A DNA stretch of 64,000 nucleotides from positions 62,001 through 126,000 of the forward strand of contig NZ_CAKLBP010000005.1 in assembly GCF_920984665.1 (NCBI RefSeq), written 5' to 3'. Source of the DNA: Pedobacter sp. Leaf170 (lineage in GTDB: Bacteria > Bacteroidota > Bacteroidia > Sphingobacteriales > Sphingobacteriaceae). How positions within the stretch are numbered: the stretch's first letter is position 1; the number at the start of each line of letters is the position of its first letter. Below the pieces are notes generated by a model. The model worked only from the letters and a program-made list of their open reading frames with translations, did not search any database and was not told the origin of the DNA. A program made the translations under genes and the position numbers. Below, in pieces: positions 25,691-34,190 of the stretch.

Positions 25691-27535
25691 ATGAAAAACT
25701 CTTTAATATTATTGATAGTACTGTTTTTAAGCACAAATCTTTTTGCTCAAAAATTAGAACGCATTGAGCCGATGTTTTGGTTCTCGGGGATGAAAAACCC
25801 TAAATTACAATTGCTTGTTCATGGCGAAAATATCGCTGCAAGTAGCATAAGCCTATCTTATCCGGGTGTAAAACTGGTTAAGATTAACAAAGTTGAAAAT
25901 CCTAATTACCTTTTTGTCGATTTAGAAGTTTCTGCATCAGCAAAACCGGGTAAATTTCCTATAAATTTTTCTGCCAAAGGCGAAAAACTATTTTCCTATA
26001 CCTACGAATTAAAAAATCGTGATAAAAGTGCAAACCGCATTCAAGGCGTAACACAAAAAGATTTTATTTACTTATTGATGCCAGACCGTTTTTCGAATGG
26101 CGATAAAAGTAATGATGTTGTGCAAGGTTTAGCTGAAACTGCATTAAACCGCGATAGTATGTATTATCGCCATGGCGGCGATTTGCAAGGCGTAATTAAT
26201 CATTTAGATTATTTAAAAGATTTAGGCATTACAACCGTGTGGATGACCCCCGAAATCGAAAATGATATGGAAAAAGCTTCGTATCATGGTTACGCTGCAA
26301 CAGACCATTATAAAATAGATCCTCGCTACGGAACAAACGAATTATTTAAAAAGTACGTAGAAACTGCTCATGCCAAAGGCATGAAAGTTATTAAAGATAT
26401 TGTGCACAATCATATTGGCACCGGACATTGGTTTTTCAAAGATTTACCGATGAAGAATTGGGTGCATCAATGGCCAAAATATACACAAACAAGCTATCGC
26501 GACCAAACCGTTATGGATACACATGCTTCTGAAGCAGACCGTAAAAGAATGTTAGATGGTTGGTTTGTACCATCAATGCCAGATTTAAATCAAAACAATC
26601 CTTACGTACAAAATTACCTGACGCAAAATCACATCTGGTGGATTGAATATGCAGGAATTGATGGATTGCGTTTAGATACTTATCCATATAACGACCCTGA
26701 GTACATGGCAGATTGGGCATTAAAACTAAAAGCTGAATTTCCAAACTTATCTGTATTTGGCGAAACTTTCGTTTCTGGTGTGGCTAATCAAGCATACTTT
26801 ACTGGCGGCAATACAGTAAATCGTGGTTTTGATACACATTTGCCCGGTATTACCGATATGGCAGTGAAAGAAGGTATTTATGAAGCGCTTAATGGTAAAA
26901 ACGGCTGGACTGATGGTATTAACCGTTTATATGATGTTGTTGCTCACGATTTCCTTTACAAAGACCCAACATTAAACTGTATTGCTTTGGATAATCATGA
27001 TATGAGTAGATTTTACTCCGTGGTTAATGAAGATTTTGATAAATATAAAATGGGTATGGCACTTCTGCTAACCATGCGTGGCATCCCGCAAATGTATTAC
27101 GGAACAGAAATTTTGATGAAAAATTTCTCTAATCCAGATGGTTTGGTGCGTTCTGATTTTCCTGGCGGATGGGAGGGTGATAAAAAGGATAAATTCATCT
27201 CCAATGGCAGAACCAATAAAGAAAATGAAGCCTTTAACTATGTTAAAACACTGGCTAACTATCGCAAAAATAGCATGGCTCTGCAAAGTGGTAAATTAAT
27301 GCAATTTGTTCCGGAGGATGATATTTATGTATATTTTCGTTATAACAATACAGCGAAAGGGACTGTAATGGTTATCTCGAATAATACGGAAAAGGAAAAA
27401 ACATTAGCTACTGAGAGATTTGCAGAACGTATATCAGGAATATCTACAGCTAAAAACATTATAACCAACCAATCTGTATCAATTAAAGAAATTAAAGTAC
27501 CTGCAAAAACAACTTTGGTTTTAGAATTAAATTAG
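25691..27535 (+). CDS. susA: GH13 neopullulanase/cyclomaltodextrinase-like enzyme, SusA-like
   Basis: The protein has 614 residues from the ATG at 25691, which gives a signal peptide (MKNSLILLIVLFLSTNLFAQ); an upstream in-frame ATG at 25577 would bury it. An N-terminal Cyc-maltodextrinase-type beta domain (about 21-115) is followed by the GH13 barrel. Catalytic regions are DIVHNHIG, GIDGLRLDTYPY (nucleophile D329), FGETFV (acid/base E358) and LDNHDMSRF (D437). The length is close to SusA of B. thetaiotaomicron. It should act in the periplasm on imported maltodextrins. Confidence 0.9.
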   Translation: MKNSLILLIVLFLSTNLFAQKLERIEPMFWFSGMKNPKLQLLVHGENIAASSISLSYPGVKLVKINKVENPNYLFVDLEVSASAKPGKFPINFSAKGEKLFSYTYELKNRDKSANRIQGVTQKDFIYLLMPDRFSNGDKSNDVVQGLAETALNRDSMYYRHGGDLQGVINHLDYLKDLGITTVWMTPEIENDMEKASYHGYAATDHYKIDPRYGTNELFKKYVETAHAKGMKVIKDIVHNHIGTGHWFFKDLPMKNWVHQWPKYTQTSYRDQTVMDTHASEADRKRMLDGWFVPSMPDLNQNNPYVQNYLTQNHIWWIEYAGIDGLRLDTYPYNDPEYMADWALKLKAEFPNLSVFGETFVSGVANQAYFTGGNTVNRGFDTHLPGITDMAVKEGIYEALNGKNGWTDGINRLYDVVAHDFLYKDPTLNCIALDNHDMSRFYSVVNEDFDKYKMGMALLLTMRGIPQMYYGTEILMKNFSNPDGLVRSDFPGGWEGDKKDKFISNGRTNKENEAFNYVKTLANYRKNSMALQSGKLMQFVPEDDIYVYFRYNNTAKGTVMVISNNTEKEKTLATERFAERISGISTAKNIITNQSVSIKEIKVPAKTTLVLELN

Positions 27536-27580
27536 TCATTCATTGCCGTTGACTTCAGTCAACGGAATTTAAAAATTACA

Positions 27581-28261
27581 ATGCAACAAACATCTCACAT
27601 TTCACCTATTACATCACCCATCAAAGCCTGTCTATTCGATTTAGATGGCGTTTTGGTTGATACAGCAGTTTACCATTACAAAGCCTGGAAGCGCCTGGCA
27701 AATACCATGGGTTTTGATTTTACTGAAGAACAAAATGAGCAATTGAAAGGGGTAAGTCGCGTTGAAAGCTTAAACAAGATTTTGGCCTGGGGCAAGGTAG
27801 AAAAAAGCGATGCAGAGAAAGATGAACTGGCAACTTTAAAAAACAGTTGGTATGTTGATATGATTACCAAAATGACACCATCCGAGGTTTTGCCTGGAAC
27901 TGTCGATTTTTTAACCGAAATTCATAAAGCAGGTTATAAATTAGCTCTAGGTTCGGCAAGTAAAAATTCAGGAATCATTTTAGAGAGAACAAATCTTGCA
28001 CATTTCTTTGATGAAATTGTAGATGGTAACATGGTGACTAAATCAAAGCCCGACCCCGAAGTTTTTTTAAAAGGAGCCGAACTTTTAGGTTTCAAACCTG
28101 AGGAGTGTGTGGTTTTCGAAGATGCGGTTGCAGGTGTAGAAGCCGCAAAATGTGGCGGTATGAAAGCCATTGGTATTGGCGAAAAAAGTGTACTTACAGA
28201 TGCAGATGTGGTGGTAAGTGGATTAGATAAATTAACGGTTAAAGATTTAGAAGAATTATAA
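27581..28261 (+). CDS. pgmB: Beta-phosphoglucomutase
   Basis: The protein has 226 residues of the HAD superfamily. The nucleophile motif is CLFDLDGVLVDTAVYHYKAWKRLA; the cap region includes LKGVSRVESLNKIL; later motifs are LALGSASKN and KPDPEVFLKGAELLG with VVFEDAVAGVEAAK. It converts beta-glucose 1-phosphate to glucose 6-phosphate. The GH65 phosphorylase gene follows directly and makes its substrate. The predicted start at 27581 gives about 16 residues before the core; a later start is possible but there is no good ATG. Confidence 0.93.
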   Translation: MQQTSHISPITSPIKACLFDLDGVLVDTAVYHYKAWKRLANTMGFDFTEEQNEQLKGVSRVESLNKILAWGKVEKSDAEKDELATLKNSWYVDMITKMTPSEVLPGTVDFLTEIHKAGYKLALGSASKNSGIILERTNLAHFFDEIVDGNMVTKSKPDPEVFLKGAELLGFKPEECVVFEDAVAGVEAAKCGGMKAIGIGEKSVLTDADVVVSGLDKLTVKDLEEL

Positions 28262-28275
28262 AAGTATCAGGTATA

Positions 28276-28416
28276 AAGTAGCAAGTATCAAGTCAGGGTT
28301 AACTAAAAATATCCAGTCTCTTGCTTTCTGAAATACACTACTAAAGTTGATATTATAAAGATTATGAAATTAAGGTTTAGGTTAAGTCTTGCTACTTAAT
28401 ACTAACTACTTGATAC
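28276..28416. repeat. Low-complexity inverted repeats between pgmB and the GH65 gene
   Basis: The gap 28262-28422 contains AGTAGCAAG with AAGTATCAAGT near its start and their reverse complements CTTGCTACT and ACTTGATACT near its end. The same style of TACTTGATACTTAATACT text recurs at 47490-47520 before rplY. This looks like recurrent intergenic filler rather than a gene. Confidence 0.45.
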
Positions 28417-28422
28417 TAGAAT

Positions 28423-30741
28423 ATGAAGAATTACATTAAGGCAGATGAGTGGAACATTATCGAAGAAGGCTTTGATCCACATTTAAATAAAATTTCGGAA
28501 AGTATTTTCAGTTTGGGTAATGGCCGAATGGGCCAGCGTGCCAATTTTGAAGAAACTTACACTGGCGAAACTTTGCCTGGAAACTACGTTGCAGGTGTTT
28601 ACTATCCTGATAAAACCCGTGTTGGATGGTGGAAAAACGGTTATCCTGAATATTTTGCAAAAGTTTTAAATGCGGCAAACTGGGTAGGTATTGAAGTAAA
28701 ATTAGATGATGAAATTCTGGATTTAGCTACTGCTGAAGTTAGTGATTTTAAACGTGTGCTAAATATGCATGCGGGTGTTTTAGAACGTACATTCACTGCA
28801 AAATTAAAAAGTGGCAAAACGGTAAAAGTTAAAGCTAGTCGTTTTTGCAGCATAGCTGATGATGAAGTTGGCGCCATCCGCTACAGCATCACAGCATTAG
28901 ATTTTGATGGTAAACTAACTTTAACACCGTTTATTGATGGCGATGTTAAAAATCAGGATAGCAACTACGATGAAAAATTCTGGGATATGGTTTCTGATGA
29001 AATCACAGGAACAGAAGCTTACATTAAATTAAGAACAAAGAAAACAGAGTTTGAGGTTTGCACCGGAAGCAATATCGAATTGTTCAAAAATGCTGAGAAA
29101 GTTACTATCAATCCAGAAGCAGTTCGTAAAGAAAAATTTGTCGGACAAACTTTTTCTGTTGATGTGAAATCGAACGATGAAATTACTTTAGTTAAAATTG
29201 CAGCTAATTTATCTTCAGAAAATTACCCAAAAGAAGCACTGCTAAAAGAAGCTAAATCAGTTATCGCGAAAGCAACGGATAAAGGTTTTGATACCTTATT
29301 GCAAGAGCAAAGCCAGGCTTGGGCGAGCAAATGGGAAGAAAGTGATATCGTAATTGAAGGTGATGTTTCGGCTCAGCAAGCAATCCGTTTCAATATTTTT
29401 CAGTTATTTCAAACCTATACAGGTAAAGACGACAGACTGAATATTGGTCCGAAAGGTTTTACCGGCGAGAAATATGGTGGTTCTACATATTGGGATACCG
29501 AAGCATATTGTGTGCCTTTTTACTTAGCTACTGCTCCGCAGGAAGTAAGTAAAAACTTATTAATTTATCGCCACAAACAGCTTGGAAAAGCCATTGAAAA
29601 CGCAGCTAAATTAGGCTTTTCAGATGGTGCTGCATTGTACCCAATGGTTACCATGAATGGCGAAGAATGCCACAATGAATGGGAAATTACCTTTGAGGAA
29701 ATTCACCGCAATGGTGCTATTGCTTTTGCCATTTACAATTACATTCGTTATACTGGCGATGAAAGTTATTTATCAGAATATGGTTTGGAGGTTTTAATTG
29801 CCATAGCCCGTTTTTGGAAACAACGTGTAAACTGGAGCGGCGAAAAGCAAAAATATGTTATGTTGGGTGTAACTGGTCCGAATGAGTACGAAAACAACGT
29901 AAACAACAACTGGTACACCAATTTATTGGCAACATGGTGCATGAAATATGCAACTGAAGCGGCCGAAATTGTAAAAAATCAACAACCAGAAAAATATACA
30001 AGCTTGTTAAAAAGCTTAAATTTTGATGATAAAGAATTTGCTGATTGGGCAGATATCATCGAAAAAATGTACTACCCTGAAGATAAAGAACAAGGTATTT
30101 TCTTACAGCAAGATGGTTATTTGGATAAAGAGCAAACTTTGGTAAAAGATTTACCTGCAAGCCAAAGACCAATTAATCAGAAATGGAGTTGGGATAGAAT
30201 TTTGCGTTCGCCATTTATTAAACAAGCAGATGTTTTACAGGGAATATACTTCTTTGAAGAAGATTATGATTTGGAAACCATCAGAAGGAACTTCGATTTT
30301 TATGAACCTCGCACTGTTCACGAAAGTTCTTTATCGCCTTGCGTACACAGTATTTTAGCCGCTAAATTAAGTGATGAAGCCCGTGCTTACGAATTTTACT
30401 TACGCACAGCCCGTTTGGATTTAGATGATTACAATAACGATACGGAAGATGGTTTGCACATCACCTCTATGGCTGGAACCTGGATGAGTGTTGTGGAAGG
30501 ATTTGCCGGCATGCGTGTTCGCGATGGCAAATTACAGTTTAATCCTTTCTTGCCAAAACAATGGAAATCGTTCTCGTTTACCATTGGTTTCAGAGGTGCA
30601 ACTTTAAAGGTTAACATTACAGAAAACGGTATCAACATTAAAAACAATAATGATGTTGAGTTGGAAATTGTAATTAAAAACCACAGTTATAAGTTATCCG
30701 GCAACGCCGAAATTGAAGTTAATAACACAGCGTTGGTATGA
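28423..30741 (+). CDS. GH65 glycoside phosphorylase, maltose phosphorylase type
   Basis: The protein has 772 residues, the usual length for GH65. Landmarks are ISESIFSLGNGRMGQRANFEE (N-terminal beta domain), GGSTYWDTEAYCVPFYLATAP (sugar site), the catalytic acid E488 in GVTGPNEYENN, and RPINQKWSWD with HESSLSPCVHSILAAKL. These enzymes phosphorolyse an alpha-glucobiose such as maltose to beta-glucose 1-phosphate plus glucose in the cytosol. The pgmB gene just upstream supports this. Maltose rather than trehalose or kojibiose is inferred from the starch locus. Confidence 0.9.
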   Translation: MKNYIKADEWNIIEEGFDPHLNKISESIFSLGNGRMGQRANFEETYTGETLPGNYVAGVYYPDKTRVGWWKNGYPEYFAKVLNAANWVGIEVKLDDEILDLATAEVSDFKRVLNMHAGVLERTFTAKLKSGKTVKVKASRFCSIADDEVGAIRYSITALDFDGKLTLTPFIDGDVKNQDSNYDEKFWDMVSDEITGTEAYIKLRTKKTEFEVCTGSNIELFKNAEKVTINPEAVRKEKFVGQTFSVDVKSNDEITLVKIAANLSSENYPKEALLKEAKSVIAKATDKGFDTLLQEQSQAWASKWEESDIVIEGDVSAQQAIRFNIFQLFQTYTGKDDRLNIGPKGFTGEKYGGSTYWDTEAYCVPFYLATAPQEVSKNLLIYRHKQLGKAIENAAKLGFSDGAALYPMVTMNGEECHNEWEITFEEIHRNGAIAFAIYNYIRYTGDESYLSEYGLEVLIAIARFWKQRVNWSGEKQKYVMLGVTGPNEYENNVNNNWYTNLLATWCMKYATEAAEIVKNQQPEKYTSLLKSLNFDDKEFADWADIIEKMYYPEDKEQGIFLQQDGYLDKEQTLVKDLPASQRPINQKWSWDRILRSPFIKQADVLQGIYFFEEDYDLETIRRNFDFYEPRTVHESSLSPCVHSILAAKLSDEARAYEFYLRTARLDLDDYNNDTEDGLHITSMAGTWMSVVEGFAGMRVRDGKLQFNPFLPKQWKSFSFTIGFRGATLKVNITENGINIKNNNDVELEIVIKNHSYKLSGNAEIEVNNTALV

Positions 30742-32603
30742 TGAAGGTTGATGGTTTAGAGGTTGAGTGTATAAGGTTTAAACCTCAACCCTTAATAAGT
30801 GCAAAGCGTTTTTCGGTTCTAAGCTCATCTCCATTTGAATGGGCTTCGGGTAAGATTTTAGCGTTTTTCATTATCTTTACCATTCTATCTCAATCATCCT
30901 TTTCACAAAAAAAGAGTAGAAAAATGAACGATAAACAAATCGTTATATATCAATTGTTACCAAGATTATTCGGAAATAAAAATACTACAAACATCCCTTA
31001 TGGTACTATAGAGCAAAACGGTTCTGGAAAATTTAATGATATTACCGATAAGGCATTGGATGGCATTAAAGAGTTGCATGCAAATTATGTTTGGTACACC
31101 GGTGTAATTGCTCATGCTAGCTTAACTGATTATTCAGCTTATGGAATTAAGGTTGATGATGCCGATGTTGTAAAAGGCAGAGCAGGTTCGCCTTATGCTA
31201 TTCGCGATTATTATGATGTAAATCCTGATTTAGCGGTTGACGTTAAAAACCGAATGAATGAGTTTGAGGCCTTACTTAAAAGAACTCACGCTAAAAACTT
31301 AAAAGTAATTATCGATTTCGTTCCAAATCATGTTGCCAGAAGCTATCATTCTTATGCAAAGCCAAAAAATGTAATTGATTTTGGTGCAAAGGATGATGTT
31401 ACTAAAGGTTTCAGCACGGCGAACGACTTTTATTATATTCCTGGTAAGCCTTTGGTAGTGCCAACCAACGGGCAAAAAACGCCATTAACTGTTTTGCAGG
31501 ATGGTAAATTTGATGAAAACCCAGCAAAAGTTACCGGTAATGACGCTTTCACTGCATCGCCAAGATATGACGATTGGTATGAAACCATCAAATTGAATTA
31601 TGGTGTAGATTATCAAAATGGCAGAAAAGAACACTTCGATCCCATTCCACCGGTGTGGAATAAAATGCGTGATATTTTAGTTTTTTGGGCTAAGAAAGGT
31701 GTTGATGGTTTCCGTTGTGATATGGCCGAAATGGTTCCGATTGCTTTTTGGAATTGGGTTATTCCGCAGGTTAAACAAATTAATTCAAACATCATTTTCT
31801 TAGGCGAAGCTTATAATCCGCAGGTTTACAAACAATATTTGGAGCAAGGTAAATTCGATTATTTGTATGATAAAGTTGGTTTGTACGATGGCTTGAAACG
31901 ATTAATTAGAAACGAACCGAATGCAGATGTTGCCGCTATCCGTTATGTATGGCAGAAAGAAAGCGCTGGTTTTGGCAAAAATATGTTGCGCTTTTTAGAA
32001 AATCACGATGAAGAACGGATCGCATCAGCAGGATTTGCCGGCAAGGCCGAACTGGCTTTACCTGCAATGGTAGTTTCTGCAACTTTAGGTTCTGGTCCGG
32101 TTATGCTTTATTTCGGACAAGAAGTTGGCGAGCCCGGAAAAGGTGCTGAAGGTTTTGGTGGCGATGATAACCGTACTACAATATTTGATTATTGGGGCGT
32201 TCCAAATCATCAGAAATGGATGAATGGAGGCTTATTTGATGGTCACAAATTAAATGCTTCGCAACAAAAATTACGGGCATATTATCAACAGCTTTTAAAG
32301 GTTACCACACAAAGTGATGCTGTTTTAAATGGCGAAATTTATGATGTGTCTCAATCTGGTAATATGAACAACCGCATGTATGCATTTATTCGCTATTCGG
32401 GAAAGCAGCGTTTGTTGGTTGTGGTAAATTTTGATAGAAACCAAACTTTAGAAGCTAATATTGAAATTCCTGACTATGTTTTGAAAGTGAAACATTCATC
32501 TCCGGTTACGGATTTATTAACTGATAGAAAATTAAATATTCCGGCAGGAACGAGTATTCCGGTAAAGCTTGAGCCTGTATCGGCACAAGTGATAGAATTT
32601 TAA
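30738..32603 (+). CDS. GH13 alpha-amylase-family enzyme, probably secreted
   Basis: The ORF has 621 residues. GH13 motifs are VIIDFVPNHVARSY, GVDGFRCDMAEM (nucleophile D), FLGEAYNP (acid/base E) and ENHDEERIAS. The start is unclear. The ATG at 30738 overlaps the GH65 stop (ATGA) but leaves about 40 odd residues before a signal-like stretch (KILAFFIIFTILSQSSFSQ). The ATG at 30924 gives a protein without a signal, starting MNDKQIVIYQLLPRLF where the catalytic domain begins. The first 50 bp look like intergenic filler with a small hairpin (30761-30790), so the export state is uncertain. Confidence 0.85.
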   Translation: MMKVDGLEVECIRFKPQPLISAKRFSVLSSSPFEWASGKILAFFIIFTILSQSSFSQKKSRKMNDKQIVIYQLLPRLFGNKNTTNIPYGTIEQNGSGKFNDITDKALDGIKELHANYVWYTGVIAHASLTDYSAYGIKVDDADVVKGRAGSPYAIRDYYDVNPDLAVDVKNRMNEFEALLKRTHAKNLKVIIDFVPNHVARSYHSYAKPKNVIDFGAKDDVTKGFSTANDFYYIPGKPLVVPTNGQKTPLTVLQDGKFDENPAKVTGNDAFTASPRYDDWYETIKLNYGVDYQNGRKEHFDPIPPVWNKMRDILVFWAKKGVDGFRCDMAEMVPIAFWNWVIPQVKQINSNIIFLGEAYNPQVYKQYLEQGKFDYLYDKVGLYDGLKRLIRNEPNADVAAIRYVWQKESAGFGKNMLRFLENHDEERIASAGFAGKAELALPAMVVSATLGSGPVMLYFGQEVGEPGKGAEGFGGDDNRTTIFDYWGVPNHQKWMNGGLFDGHKLNASQQKLRAYYQQLLKVTTQSDAVLNGEIYDVSQSGNMNNRMYAFIRYSGKQRLLVVVNFDRNQTLEANIEIPDYVLKVKHSSPVTDLLTDRKLNIPAGTSIPVKLEPVSAQVIEF

Positions 32604-32722
32604 ACCAAAAAGCCCAAAGAACGCAAAGATTTTCGCAAAGATTCAAAAGAACAAGCAAGCAGTTTTGCATTCTTCACATCTTTTCACTTTGCATCCTTTG
32701 CGGTTAAACAAAACCAGATATA

Positions 32723-34090
32723 ATGAGCTTAAAAACAATATTCGAAAACCCGAAATTAACGCTTGCACAAATCATTAACATGAGTGTTGGTTTTTTCGGA
32801 ATTCAGTTCGGTTGGGATTTGCAGCGTGCCAACATGGGTCGTATTTACGAAAACCTAGGCGCCAATCCAGACCAGGTACCTTTATTGTTTTTGGCAGCAC
32901 CTTTAACCGGCCTGCTGGTTCAACCGGTTATAGGTTATTTAAGCGACAGAACCTGGCATCCAAAATGGGGTAGAAGAAGACCATATTTTATGATTGGAGC
33001 AATTGTAAGTAGTATTGCTTTAATTTTTATGCCACACAGTAGCGCCTTATGGATGGCTGCTGGTTTGCTTTGGATTTTAGATGTTTTTGGCAATATTGCC
33101 ATGGAACCTTTCCGTGCTTTTGTTACCGATAAATTACCCGATAGTCAGGTTAATCGTGGTTTTATTATGCAAAGCATGATGATTGGTTTGGGCGGAAGTA
33201 TTGCATCGGCCTTGCCCTGGTTAATGAATAATGTTTTCGATTTACAAAACACTGCAGAAAAAGGAAACATTCCTGATAATGTTAAATTCTCTTTTTACAT
33301 CGGCGCATTTTTCTTTTTCGCAGCGGTACTTTGGACGGTTTTTACCACAAAAGAATATCCACCACGCGAAGAAGAACTTACAACGCATAACAATAAAGGC
33401 TTTGCAAATGGCGTAAATGAAATTTTTAGCGCTTTAAAAAATATGCCGAAACGCATGCAGGTGGTTTCGTTAGTGCAGTTTTTTACCTGGCCAGGATTAT
33501 TTTTAATGTGGTTTTATTACACAACTGCTGTTGCCGTAAATGTTTTTGGCGGTAAAGATGCAGCCGACCCGATTTATGCGCAAGGAGCCGATTTCGGAAG
33601 TTTAACCTTAGCTTACTATAGCGTAATTACCTTCCTATTCGCTTTGGTTTTACCAAAAATTGCCGATGCTTTAGGCAGGAAAACAACCCATGCATTGTGC
33701 TTGCTTTGTGGCGCAATAGGCTTAATCAGCGTAGCCTGGGTACACGATAAAAATATGCTTTATGTATGTATGACAGGTGTGGGCATTGCATGGGCAAGTA
33801 TTCTTTCTATGCCTTATGCCATGTTAAGCGGTTCATTGCCAAAAGATAAAATTGGAATTTACATGGGTATTTTCAACTTTTTTATCGTGTTACCAGAAAT
33901 TATTGCATCATTAGGTTTTGGCTGGTTAATGCGTAATGTACTTAATAATGATAGACTTTTAGCCGTTCAGCTAGGTGGAGGATTAATGATTCTCGCTGCT
34001 GTGATTTGCTATGTGTTCATCAGAGAACCAAAAAAGACCGATGAAGCTTTAGCTGCAGAATTGGCAATTGAAGAAAATAGATCAGTATAA
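32723..34090 (+). CDS. MFS sugar transporter (SLC45/maltose-type)
   Basis: The protein has 455 residues with about twelve hydrophobic segments. The opening (QIINMSVGFFGIQFGWDLQRANMGRIYENLGANPDQVPLLF) and LVQPVIGYLSDRTWHPKWGRRRPYFMIGAI are characteristic of the glycoside-pentoside-hexuronide/SLC45 group that includes bacterial maltose transporters. It would carry maltose or short maltodextrins across the inner membrane to the GH65 phosphorylase. It lies between two GH13 genes. Confidence 0.88.
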   Translation: MSLKTIFENPKLTLAQIINMSVGFFGIQFGWDLQRANMGRIYENLGANPDQVPLLFLAAPLTGLLVQPVIGYLSDRTWHPKWGRRRPYFMIGAIVSSIALIFMPHSSALWMAAGLLWILDVFGNIAMEPFRAFVTDKLPDSQVNRGFIMQSMMIGLGGSIASALPWLMNNVFDLQNTAEKGNIPDNVKFSFYIGAFFFFAAVLWTVFTTKEYPPREEELTTHNNKGFANGVNEIFSALKNMPKRMQVVSLVQFFTWPGLFLMWFYYTTAVAVNVFGGKDAADPIYAQGADFGSLTLAYYSVITFLFALVLPKIADALGRKTTHALCLLCGAIGLISVAWVHDKNMLYVCMTGVGIAWASILSMPYAMLSGSLPKDKIGIYMGIFNFFIVLPEIIASLGFGWLMRNVLNNDRLLAVQLGGGLMILAAVICYVFIREPKKTDEALAAELAIEENRSV

Positions 34091-34103
34091 ATAACATTTC
34101 GCC

Positions 34104-34159
34104 ATTGCGAGGCACGAAGCAATCTATTTAGTCAGAGAGATTGCTTCGTGCCTCGCAAT
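34104..34159. repeat. REP-like perfect hairpin with 22-bp arms
   Basis: Perfect 22-bp arms at 34104-34125 and 34138-34159 enclose a 12-nt loop. The arm carries the GCGAGGCACGAAGCAATCT text of a well-known dispersed bacterial repeat. It lies between the MFS and GH13 genes, and its right arm supplies a false ATG (34158) for the amylase. It may also act as a terminator or message-stabilising hairpin. Confidence 0.85.
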
Positions 34160-34190
34160 GACGACCTCCTCCATAAAATTCCCTAACCAA

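Noticed and set aside
34158..34190. Upstream ATG for the CBM48-GH13 gene
   Set aside because: It lies in the right arm of the REP-like hairpin and would put 11 odd residues before a good lipoprotein signal. ATG 34191 is preferred.
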